64,000 nucleotides of DNA from an uncultured Eubacteriales bacterium (GTDB lineage Bacteria > Bacillota > Clostridia > Oscillospirales > CAG-272), in the NCBI GenBank assembly GCA_934432675.1, contig CAKRYT010000006.1, forward strand, positions 62,001-126,000, written 5' to 3'. Position 1 is the stretch's first letter; every line of letters begins with the position of its first letter. Of the stretch, positions 41,501 through 51,089 are shown piece after piece. A program made the position numbers and the translations under genes. The notes beneath the pieces were generated by a model. It was not told the origin of the DNA, did not search any database, and worked only from the letters and a program-made list of their open reading frames with translations.

Positions 41501-43979
41501 TACCCCGAAGAAACTCGGGGAGAACGGCGGCTCCCATGCGGATCTGAACCGTACCTATGACGGTACCAAGTCGACGTTCAGCCCCAATTTCGGTGCTGCC
41601 CCCGAGGGCACGACCTGGTCGGCAGACTACGAGACGCTGATCGAGCGCAAGAACGGTGACACTTACGAAAAGGTAGACGAGGTGCTCCGCGGCGGTGAAT
41701 ACCGCGTGACCTTCACGGGTGTGACGAACGACGGCAACTATACGGCGTCCTTCACCGTCACCTTCACGATCGCCCGTAAGACGGCGACGATCACCCCGCC
41801 CGCGACCGGCTGGACGAAGGTCGGTGAGATCTTCACGATCACCTACGACGGCAAAGAATATTCCTTTGACGCAACGACGGATTCCGACGGTGTGTTGAGC
41901 ATCACGTACGACTGCGACGGCAAGACCAACCTGCCGAAGGTCGCCGGCACCTATACCGTGACCGTGACGGTCGCGGCAAGCGACAATTACGCCGAGGCGA
42001 GCGCGACTTACACGGTGCGCGTCGATAAAATGGTCATCCCGACCGTGCCCGAAGGGACGGAACTTTGGGATTACGCCGGGGCCTTCACCTACGACGGGCA
42101 GGAAAAGCGCGTTGCGGTCAAGGCGGAATTCCTCGCACAGTACGGCATCTATCTGGACTACCGTTATGAAGATAACGCCAAGACGGCGGCAGGCGATTAC
42201 ACGGCGCGTGTCATTTTCAGCCTGGTGGATACCAAGAACACGAAGTTTGCGGATACCGATGGGACCGAAGTGACGCGTCAGCTCACGTGGAAGGTGAACA
42301 AACTCGTCCTTTCCGTTGCGGGGGTCGAACTCCCGGATGCCTCCGGCATCTACACCGGCAGTGCCGTCACGACGACGGTCGAACTCCCGGATGACCTGAA
42401 AGATAAGGTGAATGTCCGCTACGAGTGGACGCTGAACGGTCAGACCTATACGGGCGATGCCGTACATGCGGGCACCTATACCGTCGTCGCCGTCCTGACT
42501 CTCAAAGACAAGGTTTCGACCGGGTTTGCGGGCGGCGAGACGGAATACAGGACCGGAGCGGCGACCGTGGAGATCACGAAGAACACGGCAACCATCACCG
42601 TCACCGGCGATAAGAATTTCGCCTTGACGTACGACGGCAAGACCATCAATATTCTTTCGGATATGAAACTGACCGGCTCCGACAATACCGCATTTACCCC
42701 GGCGGACTATCTGATCGTCACCATGACGAAGGACGGCGCGGCAGTGAACGCGATCCGCGATGCCGGCACGTATCTCGTCACCGTCTCCGTCAAGGAGAAC
42801 GGCGACGTCGCGGCAACGTCCTTTACGCGCACCGTAACGATTGAGCGCGCCACCTACGCGGTAGACGGGAAGATCACCGTCGTCGGTGATACGACCTATG
42901 TGGAAGGGAAAGCCGGTGACATCACGCTGCGCGTGGACGTCAAGGGTGCGGACGGCGTCGCCGTCACGGTGGACGAGAGCCGCCTGCCCAAACTCCCGAA
43001 CACGCCCGGCACCCATACCGTCACCTATTACTTGAAGGGCTCCGACAACTACGATCCGCTCGATGCGTTCACGGTCAGCGTGACGGTCAAGCGGGCGTCG
43101 GCGAAAGACAACCGCAAAGGGGATGTCGGCGTCATCTTCGGAGAGGGCGCGGATCCCGACGTCAAACTCGAAGTCGTGGAGAACAAAGTTGACCAGGACG
43201 TGCAGGATCTCATGGAAAGCACCACCTTCGGGCAGAAGATCACCCATCCCGCTGTGAAACAACTTTACCGTTACACCTTCACGGATAAGGACGGCAACAC
43301 GGTGGAATACAGTGTGTTCGGCGACGTGTCCGTGGTGATTACCCTCCCCGCGAAGTACCGCGGCTACACCAAGGAGGAACTGTTCGACGAGATCTCTGTC
43401 ATCGCCGTGACCTATAACAAGGGCATCGCGCGCAAGATGAGCGTCGAGAAACCCGGTAACGTCATCTACGATGCGGAAGCAGGGACGCTGACGCTGCGGG
43501 TGACGAGCCCGGATGTGGCGTACGGCTACGTCGCCGAGGCAAGCCCTGTCGCGGCATACGTGACGATCGGCGTCGGCGGAGTCGCATTGATCGCCGTTAT
43601 CGCTCTCGCCGTGGTCCGTGCCATCGGTGTCTCCCGCCGTACGCGCCCGGAGGGCCCCGATACGCCCGACGGTACCGACGCCGGTTTCGGCTACGGTGAG
43701 AGCACCGGGGCCGCGTATGCGGCGGACAGCACCGCGTATGCCTCCGACGAAACGTACGCCTCCGATACCGCCGCCGATGCCGATACGGCAACAGCGGAGG
43801 AGACGTACCCCGATGGGGAGACCCCCACTGAGGAAACGCCCGCAGAGGAGTCCGTGGCGGAAGACACCGCCGAGGAGACCCCGGCGGACGAAAACCCGGC
43901 GGAAACGCCCGCAGAGGAAATGCCCGTCCCGGACGAGATGCCGATACCCGACGAGGATACGCCTCGCGACGGGGAGTAA
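38565..43979 (+). CDS. Very large surface protein: beta-helix/GLUG-like repeats, MBG-type repeats, C-terminal membrane anchor
   Basis: 1804-residue secreted protein. Layout: signal peptide (1-31, ending SAAA); a region to about 620 opening with GTGTQTDPYLI and made of short repeats of the type VGGLVGRVSG and ITNCYMGADV, as in right-handed beta-helix/GLUG proteins; then from about 630 to 1520 beta-sandwich repeats of the MBG type, with recurring YDG/YNG starts and ends like GNDNYEAAE (twice) and ASDNYAEAS; a shorter domain; a TM helix (about 1665-1688) followed by RR; and a 115-residue Glu/Thr/Pro/Asp-rich cytoplasmic tail. AGAGGT precedes the ATG. It is probably an adhesin or carbohydrate-binding cell-surface protein. 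The N-terminal part is visibly less GC-rich than the rest. Confidence 0.82.
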   Translation: MKHLTKVISWMLVCLLLIGTLTAVWLSAAADTTDSGTASSVPGVDTLPAEAVWDGTTVSESLAGTGTQTDPYLIQSPADFVFYCRNAATYAAEGTYARQTVDFSLNSKWHGNPSATSTNNLDELSIAGVYDGDDHIVYAMHAENPVNYGNGNSAMFGTVSGTVKNLTIASSELRTGNNRSAAFFAVTVTGCISNCHVVDSKNIASYVNWKGETISINANYAGIAASATGSEARIENCTVSDVTFIGVKVSGIVDNAGAGATITGCSFDGTVTASDAAGGIARIVASSSAAETTVQDCVNRATITTSGKAHFGGIVASVESTIKNKGVIIKDCRNYGTMIATATEADSARGIGGILGSDTQRSDAAEPKGLTIDGCLHAGEILGGVYQNVGGLVGRVSGIISNVTIKNCAVTGSVSGASGVGGFVGCHATGEYSGNNLYITNCYMGADVTASGAYAGLAIGHHKVNSTDYTATVQNCVIIGKVTAADGAGALLGMLTINDGHSKSFAPKLGLVQSFVNATVIAGADGKAGTLVGSAESKVTDISLTLTDTKMLATVKVGDTEVVSPVAYYTGTGEGKTAEIAVLDVNALTDGTVKAILNAYATANSLGKWSQGGVAPVLTAFYEWPASITNKPALSHPYNGEAVDAETEINREDVARVEVLYYLASDIERTSPLPGAPTAVGRYVAVLHAYDAAGNELDAGNDFSVEFEITKAKTQIVPDLSGLNKNDDGTYSVEYNGQKIDLAAMLNDLATGKRIDAIVSITVTLGGNPADLKNPGVYVITYTYGGNDNYEAAETVTVTLTITKKQIGYPENRWTANGTDALPADAKLPYNGLEQILRLLGADESIFTIDYVNNAATNAGGAMTASATVSLRADLADYYELTGTAPTYEWTWTVTKATVRVVILRTPGDMTTQVELADFEYSGSTVTYYVVFADANGNIVFTPENNEIVVSGVGAVERTFTWEGNDNYEAAEETVAFKVTPKKLGENGGSHADLNRTYDGTKSTFSPNFGAAPEGTTWSADYETLIERKNGDTYEKVDEVLRGGEYRVTFTGVTNDGNYTASFTVTFTIARKTATITPPATGWTKVGEIFTITYDGKEYSFDATTDSDGVLSITYDCDGKTNLPKVAGTYTVTVTVAASDNYAEASATYTVRVDKMVIPTVPEGTELWDYAGAFTYDGQEKRVAVKAEFLAQYGIYLDYRYEDNAKTAAGDYTARVIFSLVDTKNTKFADTDGTEVTRQLTWKVNKLVLSVAGVELPDASGIYTGSAVTTTVELPDDLKDKVNVRYEWTLNGQTYTGDAVHAGTYTVVAVLTLKDKVSTGFAGGETEYRTGAATVEITKNTATITVTGDKNFALTYDGKTINILSDMKLTGSDNTAFTPADYLIVTMTKDGAAVNAIRDAGTYLVTVSVKENGDVAATSFTRTVTIERATYAVDGKITVVGDTTYVEGKAGDITLRVDVKGADGVAVTVDESRLPKLPNTPGTHTVTYYLKGSDNYDPLDAFTVSVTVKRASAKDNRKGDVGVIFGEGADPDVKLEVVENKVDQDVQDLMESTTFGQKITHPAVKQLYRYTFTDKDGNTVEYSVFGDVSVVITLPAKYRGYTKEELFDEISVIAVTYNKGIARKMSVEKPGNVIYDAEAGTLTLRVTSPDVAYGYVAEASPVAAYVTIGVGGVALIAVIALAVVRAIGVSRRTRPEGPDTPDGTDAGFGYGESTGAAYAADSTAYASDETYASDTAADADTATAEETYPDGETPTEETPAEESVAEDTAEETPADENPAETPAEEMPVPDEMPIPDEDTPRDGE

Positions 43980-43999
43980 TCGCATCACCCGGCAACCTT

Positions 44000-44031
44000 G
44001 CCCCCGCGCCGAACGGCGCGGGGGCTTTTTT
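44000..44031 (+). terminator. Terminator between the two surface protein genes
   Basis: 12-bp stem GCCCCCGCGCCG/CGGCGCGGGGGC with an AA loop, then TTTTTT. A further hairpin AACCGCC/GGCGGTT lies at 44072-44090. Confidence 0.9.
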
Positions 44032-44144
44032 GTGCGGGGAGGATGCCCGCCGCGGTTTTGGCGTTATTGACAACCGCCTGTCGGGCGGTTTGTGAAAAGT
44101 GGACACCCCGCAGGGCGGAAAGATGAGAACGCGGTCTTTTGCGC

Positions 44145-44174
44145 TTGAAAAGACTGCCTTACATATAGTACAAT
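44145..44174 (+). promoter_or_regulatory. Promoter of the second surface protein
   Basis: TTGAAA (44145-44150), 18 bp, TACAAT (44169-44174), 36 bp before the ATG. It argues against the in-frame ATG upstream at 44099. Confidence 0.65.
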
Positions 44175-44209
44175 ATTTAACAAAAGTAACGCGTCCGGAG
44201 GATGGAAAT

Positions 44210-47200
44210 ATGTGTCGGAGAAAGGGTTTGTGCGTCGTGCTGGCACTGTGCCTGTTGCTCGCAACGGTGCTCGTGCCGCCTGCGGGCGTTCTTGCCGCCC
44301 CCGCGGGCGCGGCGGGAGACACCGTGAGCACCGGTGCGGACGGCACGGTGCCGGGTCTCACGGATGCGGAGGAAACGTCGGCGGCGGCGAGCGGCCGCTA
44401 TCCCGACCGAAGGGAGCCGATACCCGACGGGCTGACCGTCTGGGACGGCGTGATCCGCACGGAGGATCACTGGACACAGGAAAGTATGGAGGCATACATT
44501 GCTTCCTGTCCGTTCGCGGGCGGGACGGGGACACAGAGCGACCCTTATCGCATCGCCACCCCCGCGCAGTACGTACATTTCGTGATGCTTTGCCGGTACG
44601 CGCTCGTTGACCCGTCGCTCGACAGACCGTTCCGCGAGCTCAGTTATGTCATCACGCAGGATCTTTGTTTCAATCCCGATTTTGCCGTGACGGAGGCGGT
44701 CGCGACGGGGAAAGATACGACCCTCCACCGGGTACCCTCCGTTACCCCGCAATTCGGCGGGACGCTGGACGGCGGCGGGCATCGCCTTTTCAATCTCTAT
44801 CAATTCCAGCCGCAGAATGATACGAAAAACGAGGAGCCCGCAGGGCTGTTTGCGGAACTGACGTCCGGCGCGACCGTGACCGGGGTGCACCTGGTACGCG
44901 GTTATATCGGATGTAACAAGACGGATACCGTGGTCGGCGGGATTGCCGCAGACTGTCGGGGCGTGGTGCGGAATTGTTCCGTCTCCGCGACGATGCGCCT
45001 CGCCGGCGGTGGCGGCGGGGTCGTCGGGACCATGGGGATCGCGGGGGCAAAAGTGGCGTCCTGCGAGTTCTCGGGGGATCTGACGTCCACGGGGAATGCC
45101 ACCACGAAGGACGGTGTCCCCATGCTCTACGTGCCGGGCAACGGGCTCGGGGGCATCCTCGGCAGTTGCACGACGCCGATTGAGACCGTCACCGTCGCCG
45201 ACTGTGTCAACCGCGGGAATGTCAGCGGTGCCGGGCGTATGATCGGCGGGATCGTCGGAGCCGTCTACAACGCCGGGCGGACGGTCGGCGGCATCACCGT
45301 TTCCGGATGCGTCAATTTCGGGGAGGTGACTTCCACCTACGACCCTGCGACGGATATGTCGGGTCCGACGACGGAACTTGCGTCCTATGTCGGCGGCATC
45401 GTGGGGTACGTCAACCGCATTCACCAAAGCGGCTCCAAGACGATTATCTGCGTCGCCAACTTCGGGCGCGTCAGTGCCCTGCACACCGGGGGCGTCGGCG
45501 GTATCGTGGGTGCGGTGCAGGGGGATCAGAGCCCCGGTACGACCCTGACGGTGCAGAACGCCTTTAACCTCGGGGACGTCTCGGGTGGCGGCGGCGTCGG
45601 CGGGCTCATCGGGCAGGCAAAAACGCGCCTGCACATCTACGACTGCGCCGTGTCCGGTACGGTGACCGGCACCGCCTCTGTCGGGGGCATGGTGGGGCAG
45701 TCGGAGTACCCGTCGAACTACGTACCTACCGTCGTCCGCGTCGACAATTCCGCGATGCGGGCGACGGTCACGGCGACCGACGGGTCGGCGGGCGGTATTT
45801 TCGGGACGCTGCTTTCGGGCGGGCAGGCGACGCTCACGCTCGGCGGTGTATTGATCTCGGCAGACGTTTCGGCAACGGGCGGTGCCGCCGGCGGCTTTGT
45901 CGGCACACTGCTCTGGAACAGGGATTTTTCAAGGTCCGACTCCGCCAAGCCGGAGGCGGCACAGAGCCTGACGTTCAACGCGACCTACTCCGTCCTGGAC
46001 GTTGCCGTTTTGGCGGCGGACGGGGCTGCCGCACTCTTCATCGGTGAAAATCGGGAGCAGACAGACGGGCGTCTGTTGGAGGTGCGCGGTAGTTTCACCT
46101 CGGTTGTTGCGCGAGAGCGCGGGGACGCGGCTTTTCCGCGGGAGATACCCGGGGCGGCGGCGAGTGCCGTATTTACCTCCGGGACTCTTACGGATGCGGG
46201 GCTCACCGACGGTACCTACCGGGATATTCTGAACACCTTTGCGGGAAACAAGGGGTATCGCAAGTGGACACAGACGGCGACGCAGCCGATGCTGCCCACG
46301 GTCGCAGACCTCGGGTCACTCCCGCTCACACATCCGTATAACGGAGAGCCGACTTCCTTTGAAGACGGCCGTTGGACGGGTGCGGCGATCCACGTGCGCT
46401 ATTGGCAGTACGTCGCAGACGACGACACGTGGGAGGAACTCGCCGTCGCACCGACTTCGGTCGGGCGGTATCGTGCCGCGGTGGCGGTCCTGTCCCTGCG
46501 CGCGAGCGGCGCGGCAGTGCTGGAATTCGAGATCGAAAAGAGGGTGTTTGACCTCGCCGACTGCACGTGGCCGGAAGAGACCTCTTACGAGTATATCGGA
46601 GAGGAGCAGACAGTTACGCTCTCGGGGCTGCCCGCAGGGGCAATCCCCGTGTATGAGGGCAACCGTGCGACGGTGCGGGGCACCTATCGGGCGCGGCTCC
46701 TCTCGGTCGAGGACCCGACGGGCAATTACACCTTTACGGGGCTTTCCTCCGTGGCGGCGTTCACGTGGGAGATTACGGTGGTCGATATCGACTTCAACTA
46801 CGTCACGTGGCGCGGCAGCACACCGGAGGACAAACAGAACGCGACGACGGTCTATACGGGTGAGGCGCAGACGCTGACCCTCTACTACACCAAGAAACCG
46901 AATATCGATCTCTCCAAGATCATGAACATCACTTATACCGGTAATGTGGCGACGCCCGCCGGCACCTACCGGGGGGTGCGCGCGGTGATCGCGGACGACG
47001 ACCGCTTTGACAGCATCGTCTGCTCCGGGGACGGGATCGTACGCAACAACTTCTATGCGGACTGGGTGATTGAAAAACGCGAGATCGACCCCGAGCAGTA
47101 CCTGGACTTTGCCGACCTCACCGTTACGTACGACGGGGGGGAGCACACGATTGGTCTGACCTCGCGGATGCCGTCGTGCGTGTCGGTCACCTATGACGCC

Positions 47201-48361
47201 ACGCCCAAGCGGGACGCGGGCACGTATATCTACACGGCGTACTGCACGCTCACCGATACCGCGAACAATATCCTGACGGTCGAGACCACCTCCCGTACCC
47301 TGACCATCCGGCGCGCCGTCGCGAAGATCACGGCAAAAGGGCGCGACACGGTCTATAACGGGGAGGTACAGCGCATTGAGGAGGACAAGTGCCGTATCGG
47401 CACCGACCGACCGAAGGAGACACCCCTGCGCTTTGAGTATTATCTGGTCTCCGAGGAGGACGGGTCGCTCACGGTGGTCGAGAACAATGCACCCATCCAC
47501 GGCGGGGAATACCGGGTCAAGGTGATTTTCGACGGCTCGCAGAACTATGAAGAAACCGCCGTGACCGTCCCGTTTTATATCAACCGTGCGACACTCGCCT
47601 TGGAGGGGGACATCGTTCTGCGCTCGGCAGAGATGCTGTACACCGGAGAGCCGCTCAACCTGAAACTTCAAAACGAGCGGCACCTGCCCGATTGCGTCAT
47701 TCCGGTGTACAGTGCAGCGCGCACCGACCCCGGCATCTATAAGGTGGTTGTCAACTTCGAGTTTACGGAGGAGCACAAAAACGACTATAAGCCGATTGAG
47801 GGCATGAGTGCCACGCTCACCATCCTGACCTCGCGCATCGTGGATGCCGGGACGGGTGTGCAGTTCCGTTTCCCCGACGGGAGCCCCGTGCCGTACCGCC
47901 TGCTGGTGATGGAGCGGCACGACCTCGACGCCTTCAACACCAACTGGTCCGTCGGTTTCCATACCTCCCTCAAAGGGTTGTGGAAAACCGAACTCAAGGA
48001 GGGGCGTAAGCCGATCACCTCGATGGAGACACCATTTGACGTGTACCTGCCGATCTCCGTGCGGGATTCCAACGACCGCACGCTGACCGCCATCGGGCTG
48101 ACCATCGACGAGAACGGGAAGTATACCGTCAAAGTCTATGACGATGCCGAAGTGGTGGAGATCGGCGAGGACCGATACCTCCGCATCCCCGCGACCGAGG
48201 TGACCTATTTCGGCTACACCACGCGGGACAGCGGAGCGGGGCAGACGCTCTGGATCGTGCTCGCCTCCGTCGCCGCCGTTCCCGCCGCCGCGGTCATCGC
48301 GGTGGAGATCGTGCGTAGGAAACGCAGGAAAACCGCCGATCACACCCGGGAGGGGGAATAA
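44210..48361 (+). CDS. Large surface protein related to its upstream neighbour
   Basis: 1383-residue protein of the same plan as the 1804-residue neighbour. Signal peptide (1-31: CVVLALCLLLATVLVPPAG, ending VLAAPAG); a repeat region opening GTGTQSDPYRIATPAQYV, with many GG-I-V-G turns (VGGMVGQSE, GVGGIVGAVQG); the junction segment LTHPYNGEP, also found as LSHPYNGEA in the neighbour; MBG-type repeats (about 700-1220); a C-terminal domain (about 1225-1340); one TM helix (about 1346-1368) and RRKRRK. It lacks the acidic tail. The start ATG at 44210 has GGAGG 8 bp upstream. Probably a cell-surface adhesin or receptor; ligand unknown. Confidence 0.82.
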   Translation: MCRRKGLCVVLALCLLLATVLVPPAGVLAAPAGAAGDTVSTGADGTVPGLTDAEETSAAASGRYPDRREPIPDGLTVWDGVIRTEDHWTQESMEAYIASCPFAGGTGTQSDPYRIATPAQYVHFVMLCRYALVDPSLDRPFRELSYVITQDLCFNPDFAVTEAVATGKDTTLHRVPSVTPQFGGTLDGGGHRLFNLYQFQPQNDTKNEEPAGLFAELTSGATVTGVHLVRGYIGCNKTDTVVGGIAADCRGVVRNCSVSATMRLAGGGGGVVGTMGIAGAKVASCEFSGDLTSTGNATTKDGVPMLYVPGNGLGGILGSCTTPIETVTVADCVNRGNVSGAGRMIGGIVGAVYNAGRTVGGITVSGCVNFGEVTSTYDPATDMSGPTTELASYVGGIVGYVNRIHQSGSKTIICVANFGRVSALHTGGVGGIVGAVQGDQSPGTTLTVQNAFNLGDVSGGGGVGGLIGQAKTRLHIYDCAVSGTVTGTASVGGMVGQSEYPSNYVPTVVRVDNSAMRATVTATDGSAGGIFGTLLSGGQATLTLGGVLISADVSATGGAAGGFVGTLLWNRDFSRSDSAKPEAAQSLTFNATYSVLDVAVLAADGAAALFIGENREQTDGRLLEVRGSFTSVVARERGDAAFPREIPGAAASAVFTSGTLTDAGLTDGTYRDILNTFAGNKGYRKWTQTATQPMLPTVADLGSLPLTHPYNGEPTSFEDGRWTGAAIHVRYWQYVADDDTWEELAVAPTSVGRYRAAVAVLSLRASGAAVLEFEIEKRVFDLADCTWPEETSYEYIGEEQTVTLSGLPAGAIPVYEGNRATVRGTYRARLLSVEDPTGNYTFTGLSSVAAFTWEITVVDIDFNYVTWRGSTPEDKQNATTVYTGEAQTLTLYYTKKPNIDLSKIMNITYTGNVATPAGTYRGVRAVIADDDRFDSIVCSGDGIVRNNFYADWVIEKREIDPEQYLDFADLTVTYDGGEHTIGLTSRMPSCVSVTYDATPKRDAGTYIYTAYCTLTDTANNILTVETTSRTLTIRRAVAKITAKGRDTVYNGEVQRIEEDKCRIGTDRPKETPLRFEYYLVSEEDGSLTVVENNAPIHGGEYRVKVIFDGSQNYEETAVTVPFYINRATLALEGDIVLRSAEMLYTGEPLNLKLQNERHLPDCVIPVYSAARTDPGIYKVVVNFEFTEEHKNDYKPIEGMSATLTILTSRIVDAGTGVQFRFPDGSPVPYRLLVMERHDLDAFNTNWSVGFHTSLKGLWKTELKEGRKPITSMETPFDVYLPISVRDSNDRTLTAIGLTIDENGKYTVKVYDDAEVVEIGEDRYLRIPATEVTYFGYTTRDSGAGQTLWIVLASVAAVPAAAVIAVEIVRRKRRKTADHTREGE

Positions 48362-48441
48362 AACCGCGCGAAAGACAGAGAGACGCGCCCCGGTGGCGGA
48401 AAAACCGGGCAGGGCGGTAATCACGTCTGTGAAATATCAAA

Positions 48442-48477
48442 AAAAGAGGCGGACAGTCACGGCTGTCCGCCTCTTTT
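48442..48477. terminator. Bidirectional terminator
   Basis: 15-bp stem (48442-48456 with 48463-48477), AAAAGAGG...CCTCTTTT, between the surface protein and the minus-strand ABC permease. Confidence 0.88.
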
Positions 48478-48533
48478 CCGTTGTTTTGAAAGCCTCCCTC
48501 GGTACGGCGTTCGTCCGGGACCGCATTGTGCGG

Positions 48534-51089
48534 TCATTCGATCGCTTTGAGGGCCTCCGCCATGTTGATACGGCGTATCTTTCCGATGAGGGTCAGGTCT
48601 ACGAGCAGGGTGAACACGAAGGTGATTGCCACGGCGATGAGGAAACTCCACGGGGAGAGCGCGTGACCGAAGTAGATGGAACGGATGCGGATCTGCGCCA
48701 TGACGTAGCGGTGGAGCGCGATGCCGAGCGGGAGCCCTATGACGGCGGACATGGCGGTGAGGACGATGTTCTCACGGAAAATGTAACTGTTCTGCTCCCC
48801 GGGGTAGAAACCCAGGACCTTGATGGTTGCGAGTTCACGCGTGCGCTCCGCAATGGTGATGTTCGTGAGGTTATAGAGCACGGTGAAGGAGAGTGCGCCC
48901 GCACATACGAGGACGATGAGGACGATATAGTCGAGGCTGTCGAGCATACTGCCGACGCGCGTTTTCATCTCCTCGGAGAGGAGCACGTTTGCGACCCCGT
49001 CAATTCCGCGCAGGACGGCACCCGACGCGCCTGCGTCCGCTCCGTCGGGGAAAAGGACGTAGGCAGTGTTCGGTAATGGCGGTTCACCGAAACCCTCGGC
49101 GAGCGTCATGCCCGTTACGTAGGCGTAGTCGGAGATATAGTTGTCGAAGACACCGCTGATACGCAGGGTGAAGGTGTGTCCCGCACCGTCGCGCAGGGTG
49201 AGTGTATCGCCGACTGCGAGCCCCGCCTCATCGGCAAAACGGTAGTTGACGGCGACCTCACCGTCACCGGGGTAGGCGACGGGGGTTTTGCCGCGGTGCA
49301 GGTCCACAAAATTGCCGAGACCGCCGTCCGCCGCGACGAGGGAGATGTCCGTCTCTCCGGTGCCGACGAGGGCACTCGCGTTCTCTGTATAGAGAAAAAC
49401 CGTTTTCTTTGCCGCGTCGCCGCTCTTTTCGAGGAACGTCGCGCGTGCCTCCTCGTCAAGCCCCCCGAAGAAACTGACGGAGGCGTCGAAAAGCTGGATC
49501 TTGTTGTATTGGTTGTCGACGACGGGACGGATGGAGTCGCGGATGCCGAACCCGGTCAGGAGCAGGGCGGTACAGCCGCCGATGCCGAGCACCGTCATGA
49601 GCATACGCCCTTTGTACCGGAAAATGTTGCGGAGCGATACCTTATGCAGAAACCGCAGACGGTTCCAGAGCGCGGGGATACGTTCGAGCAGGATCTTTTT
49701 CCCCGCCGTCGGGGTTTTGGGGCGAATGAGTTGTGCCGCCGTTTCCCGCAGGTCGCGGTAGCAGACGAAGACGGTGGCACCGAGTGCCGCCGCGAGAAAT
49801 GCCGCGGTGCAGGCGGCGAACAGTCCCCAGTTGAGGACGAACGCTGCCGGGCGGTGGATGGAATACATGATGCCGTACACCTGCCAGAGCACGAGCGGCA
49901 GGAGACGCGAGCCGAGCAGGAATCCGATGATGCAACCGAAGAGGGAGGCACTCCCCGCATAGAGCAGGTACTGCGAGAGGATGGCACCGCTGCCATACCC
50001 GAGTGCTTTGAGCGTCCCGTTCTGCGTGCGCCCTTCACCGACCATGCGTGTCATGGTCGTGATGCAGACAAGTGCCGCGACGAGGAAGAAGAAGAACGGA
50101 AAGACCTTGGCGACGCCCGATACGATCGCGGTATCGTTTTGCAGGCTCGCATACCCGACGTTGGACAGCCTGTCGAGTGCGTAAACCGCCGGTTCCGTGA
50201 GGGCGGCGAGTGCTTCGCGCCCCTCGGCGATCCGTTCTTCAAGTGCCCGTATCGTTTCCGCGGGAAGGGTGGGCGGTGCGGCATTCAGTGCCGCCTCTGC
50301 CGCGGCGAGTTGTGCCTCCGCGTCGGCACGGATGCCCCGGTAGCGTGCATCGGCACGGTCACGGAGGCAGGCCTCGACCACCTCCCGCACGGCGTCCAGT
50401 GCCGCCGTTTCTTCGTCGGAGTAGATGGTGTGACGCTCGGTGAGGGTCAGGTAGATCTCCGTGTAGACCCCCTCGGTCCGGAATGCTTCCGGCGGGAGGT
50501 AGACAAAGCCCGAGACGGTACCGTTCGAGAGGGAGGTCCCGCCGCGCTCGAAGTTGATGTAGGCGGAGGCGTTTGCAATGCCGACGACCGTATAACTTTG
50601 TGCTCCGAATACCTGCTTGGTCTCGTCGGTGTTTTCCTCCGAAAGGAGGAGGTGTGTTCCGATCCTGTCTTCCCCCGCAAATTTGGCGTCGAGGACGCAT
50701 TCGTCCGGAGACGTGGGGAGCCGTCCTGCGACGAGATCCAGTCCGTTTACCCCGTCGAGCAGGGTGTGCGCGTGGAGGACACCGTTCGTGCCGTCCTCTT
50801 TCTTGTAGAGGACGTCCCTCGAAACGGAGCCCCACGCCCCCCCGATACCCGACAGGTCACGGAAGGCGGCGACGTCGTCGTCGGTGAAACCCAGTGTCGA
50901 AACGAGCCGGTAGTCGTAGAGACGGAGATCGGAGAGATACCCGTCCGCGGTTTTCAGTATGGACGCCTCTGTCACGCGCAGACCGGCAAAAAAGCCGACG
51001 CCGAGCGCGATAATCGCGAGGATGGCAAAGTAGCGGACGAGGGTCGTACGTATGGTACGGAAAACAGAACGCAGCAGCATCGTCGTCAC
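48534..51089 (-). CDS. ABC transporter permease, FtsX/MacB-like
   Basis: About 850-residue permease with two FtsX domains. An N-terminal helix (about 17-36) is followed by a large extracellular domain including a coiled coil (about 255-300), three TM helices (about 330-450), a second extracellular domain (about 500-690) and the closing FtsX block (IVLIVLVCAGALSFTVLYNLTNITIAERTRELATIKVLGF) with three helices. The start is uncertain: GTG at 51089 overlaps the ATPase stop (GTGA), with another GTG just before and an ATG at 51080. It pairs with the LolD-like ATPase directly upstream. Such pairs act in mechanotransduction, peptide or lipoprotein export; the substrate is unknown. Confidence 0.88.
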   Translation of the reverse strand: MTTMLLRSVFRTIRTTLVRYFAILAIIALGVGFFAGLRVTEASILKTADGYLSDLRLYDYRLVSTLGFTDDDVAAFRDLSGIGGAWGSVSRDVLYKKEDGTNGVLHAHTLLDGVNGLDLVAGRLPTSPDECVLDAKFAGEDRIGTHLLLSEENTDETKQVFGAQSYTVVGIANASAYINFERGGTSLSNGTVSGFVYLPPEAFRTEGVYTEIYLTLTERHTIYSDEETAALDAVREVVEACLRDRADARYRGIRADAEAQLAAAEAALNAAPPTLPAETIRALEERIAEGREALAALTEPAVYALDRLSNVGYASLQNDTAIVSGVAKVFPFFFFLVAALVCITTMTRMVGEGRTQNGTLKALGYGSGAILSQYLLYAGSASLFGCIIGFLLGSRLLPLVLWQVYGIMYSIHRPAAFVLNWGLFAACTAAFLAAALGATVFVCYRDLRETAAQLIRPKTPTAGKKILLERIPALWNRLRFLHKVSLRNIFRYKGRMLMTVLGIGGCTALLLTGFGIRDSIRPVVDNQYNKIQLFDASVSFFGGLDEEARATFLEKSGDAAKKTVFLYTENASALVGTGETDISLVAADGGLGNFVDLHRGKTPVAYPGDGEVAVNYRFADEAGLAVGDTLTLRDGAGHTFTLRISGVFDNYISDYAYVTGMTLAEGFGEPPLPNTAYVLFPDGADAGASGAVLRGIDGVANVLLSEEMKTRVGSMLDSLDYIVLIVLVCAGALSFTVLYNLTNITIAERTRELATIKVLGFYPGEQNSYIFRENIVLTAMSAVIGLPLGIALHRYVMAQIRIRSIYFGHALSPWSFLIAVAITFVFTLLVDLTLIGKIRRINMAEALKAIE

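Noticed and set aside
40194..43988. 1264-residue minus-strand open frame opposite the surface protein
   Set aside because: Composition is that of an antisense shadow; no signal, helices or ribosome site, and the plus strand has a signal peptide and TM anchor.
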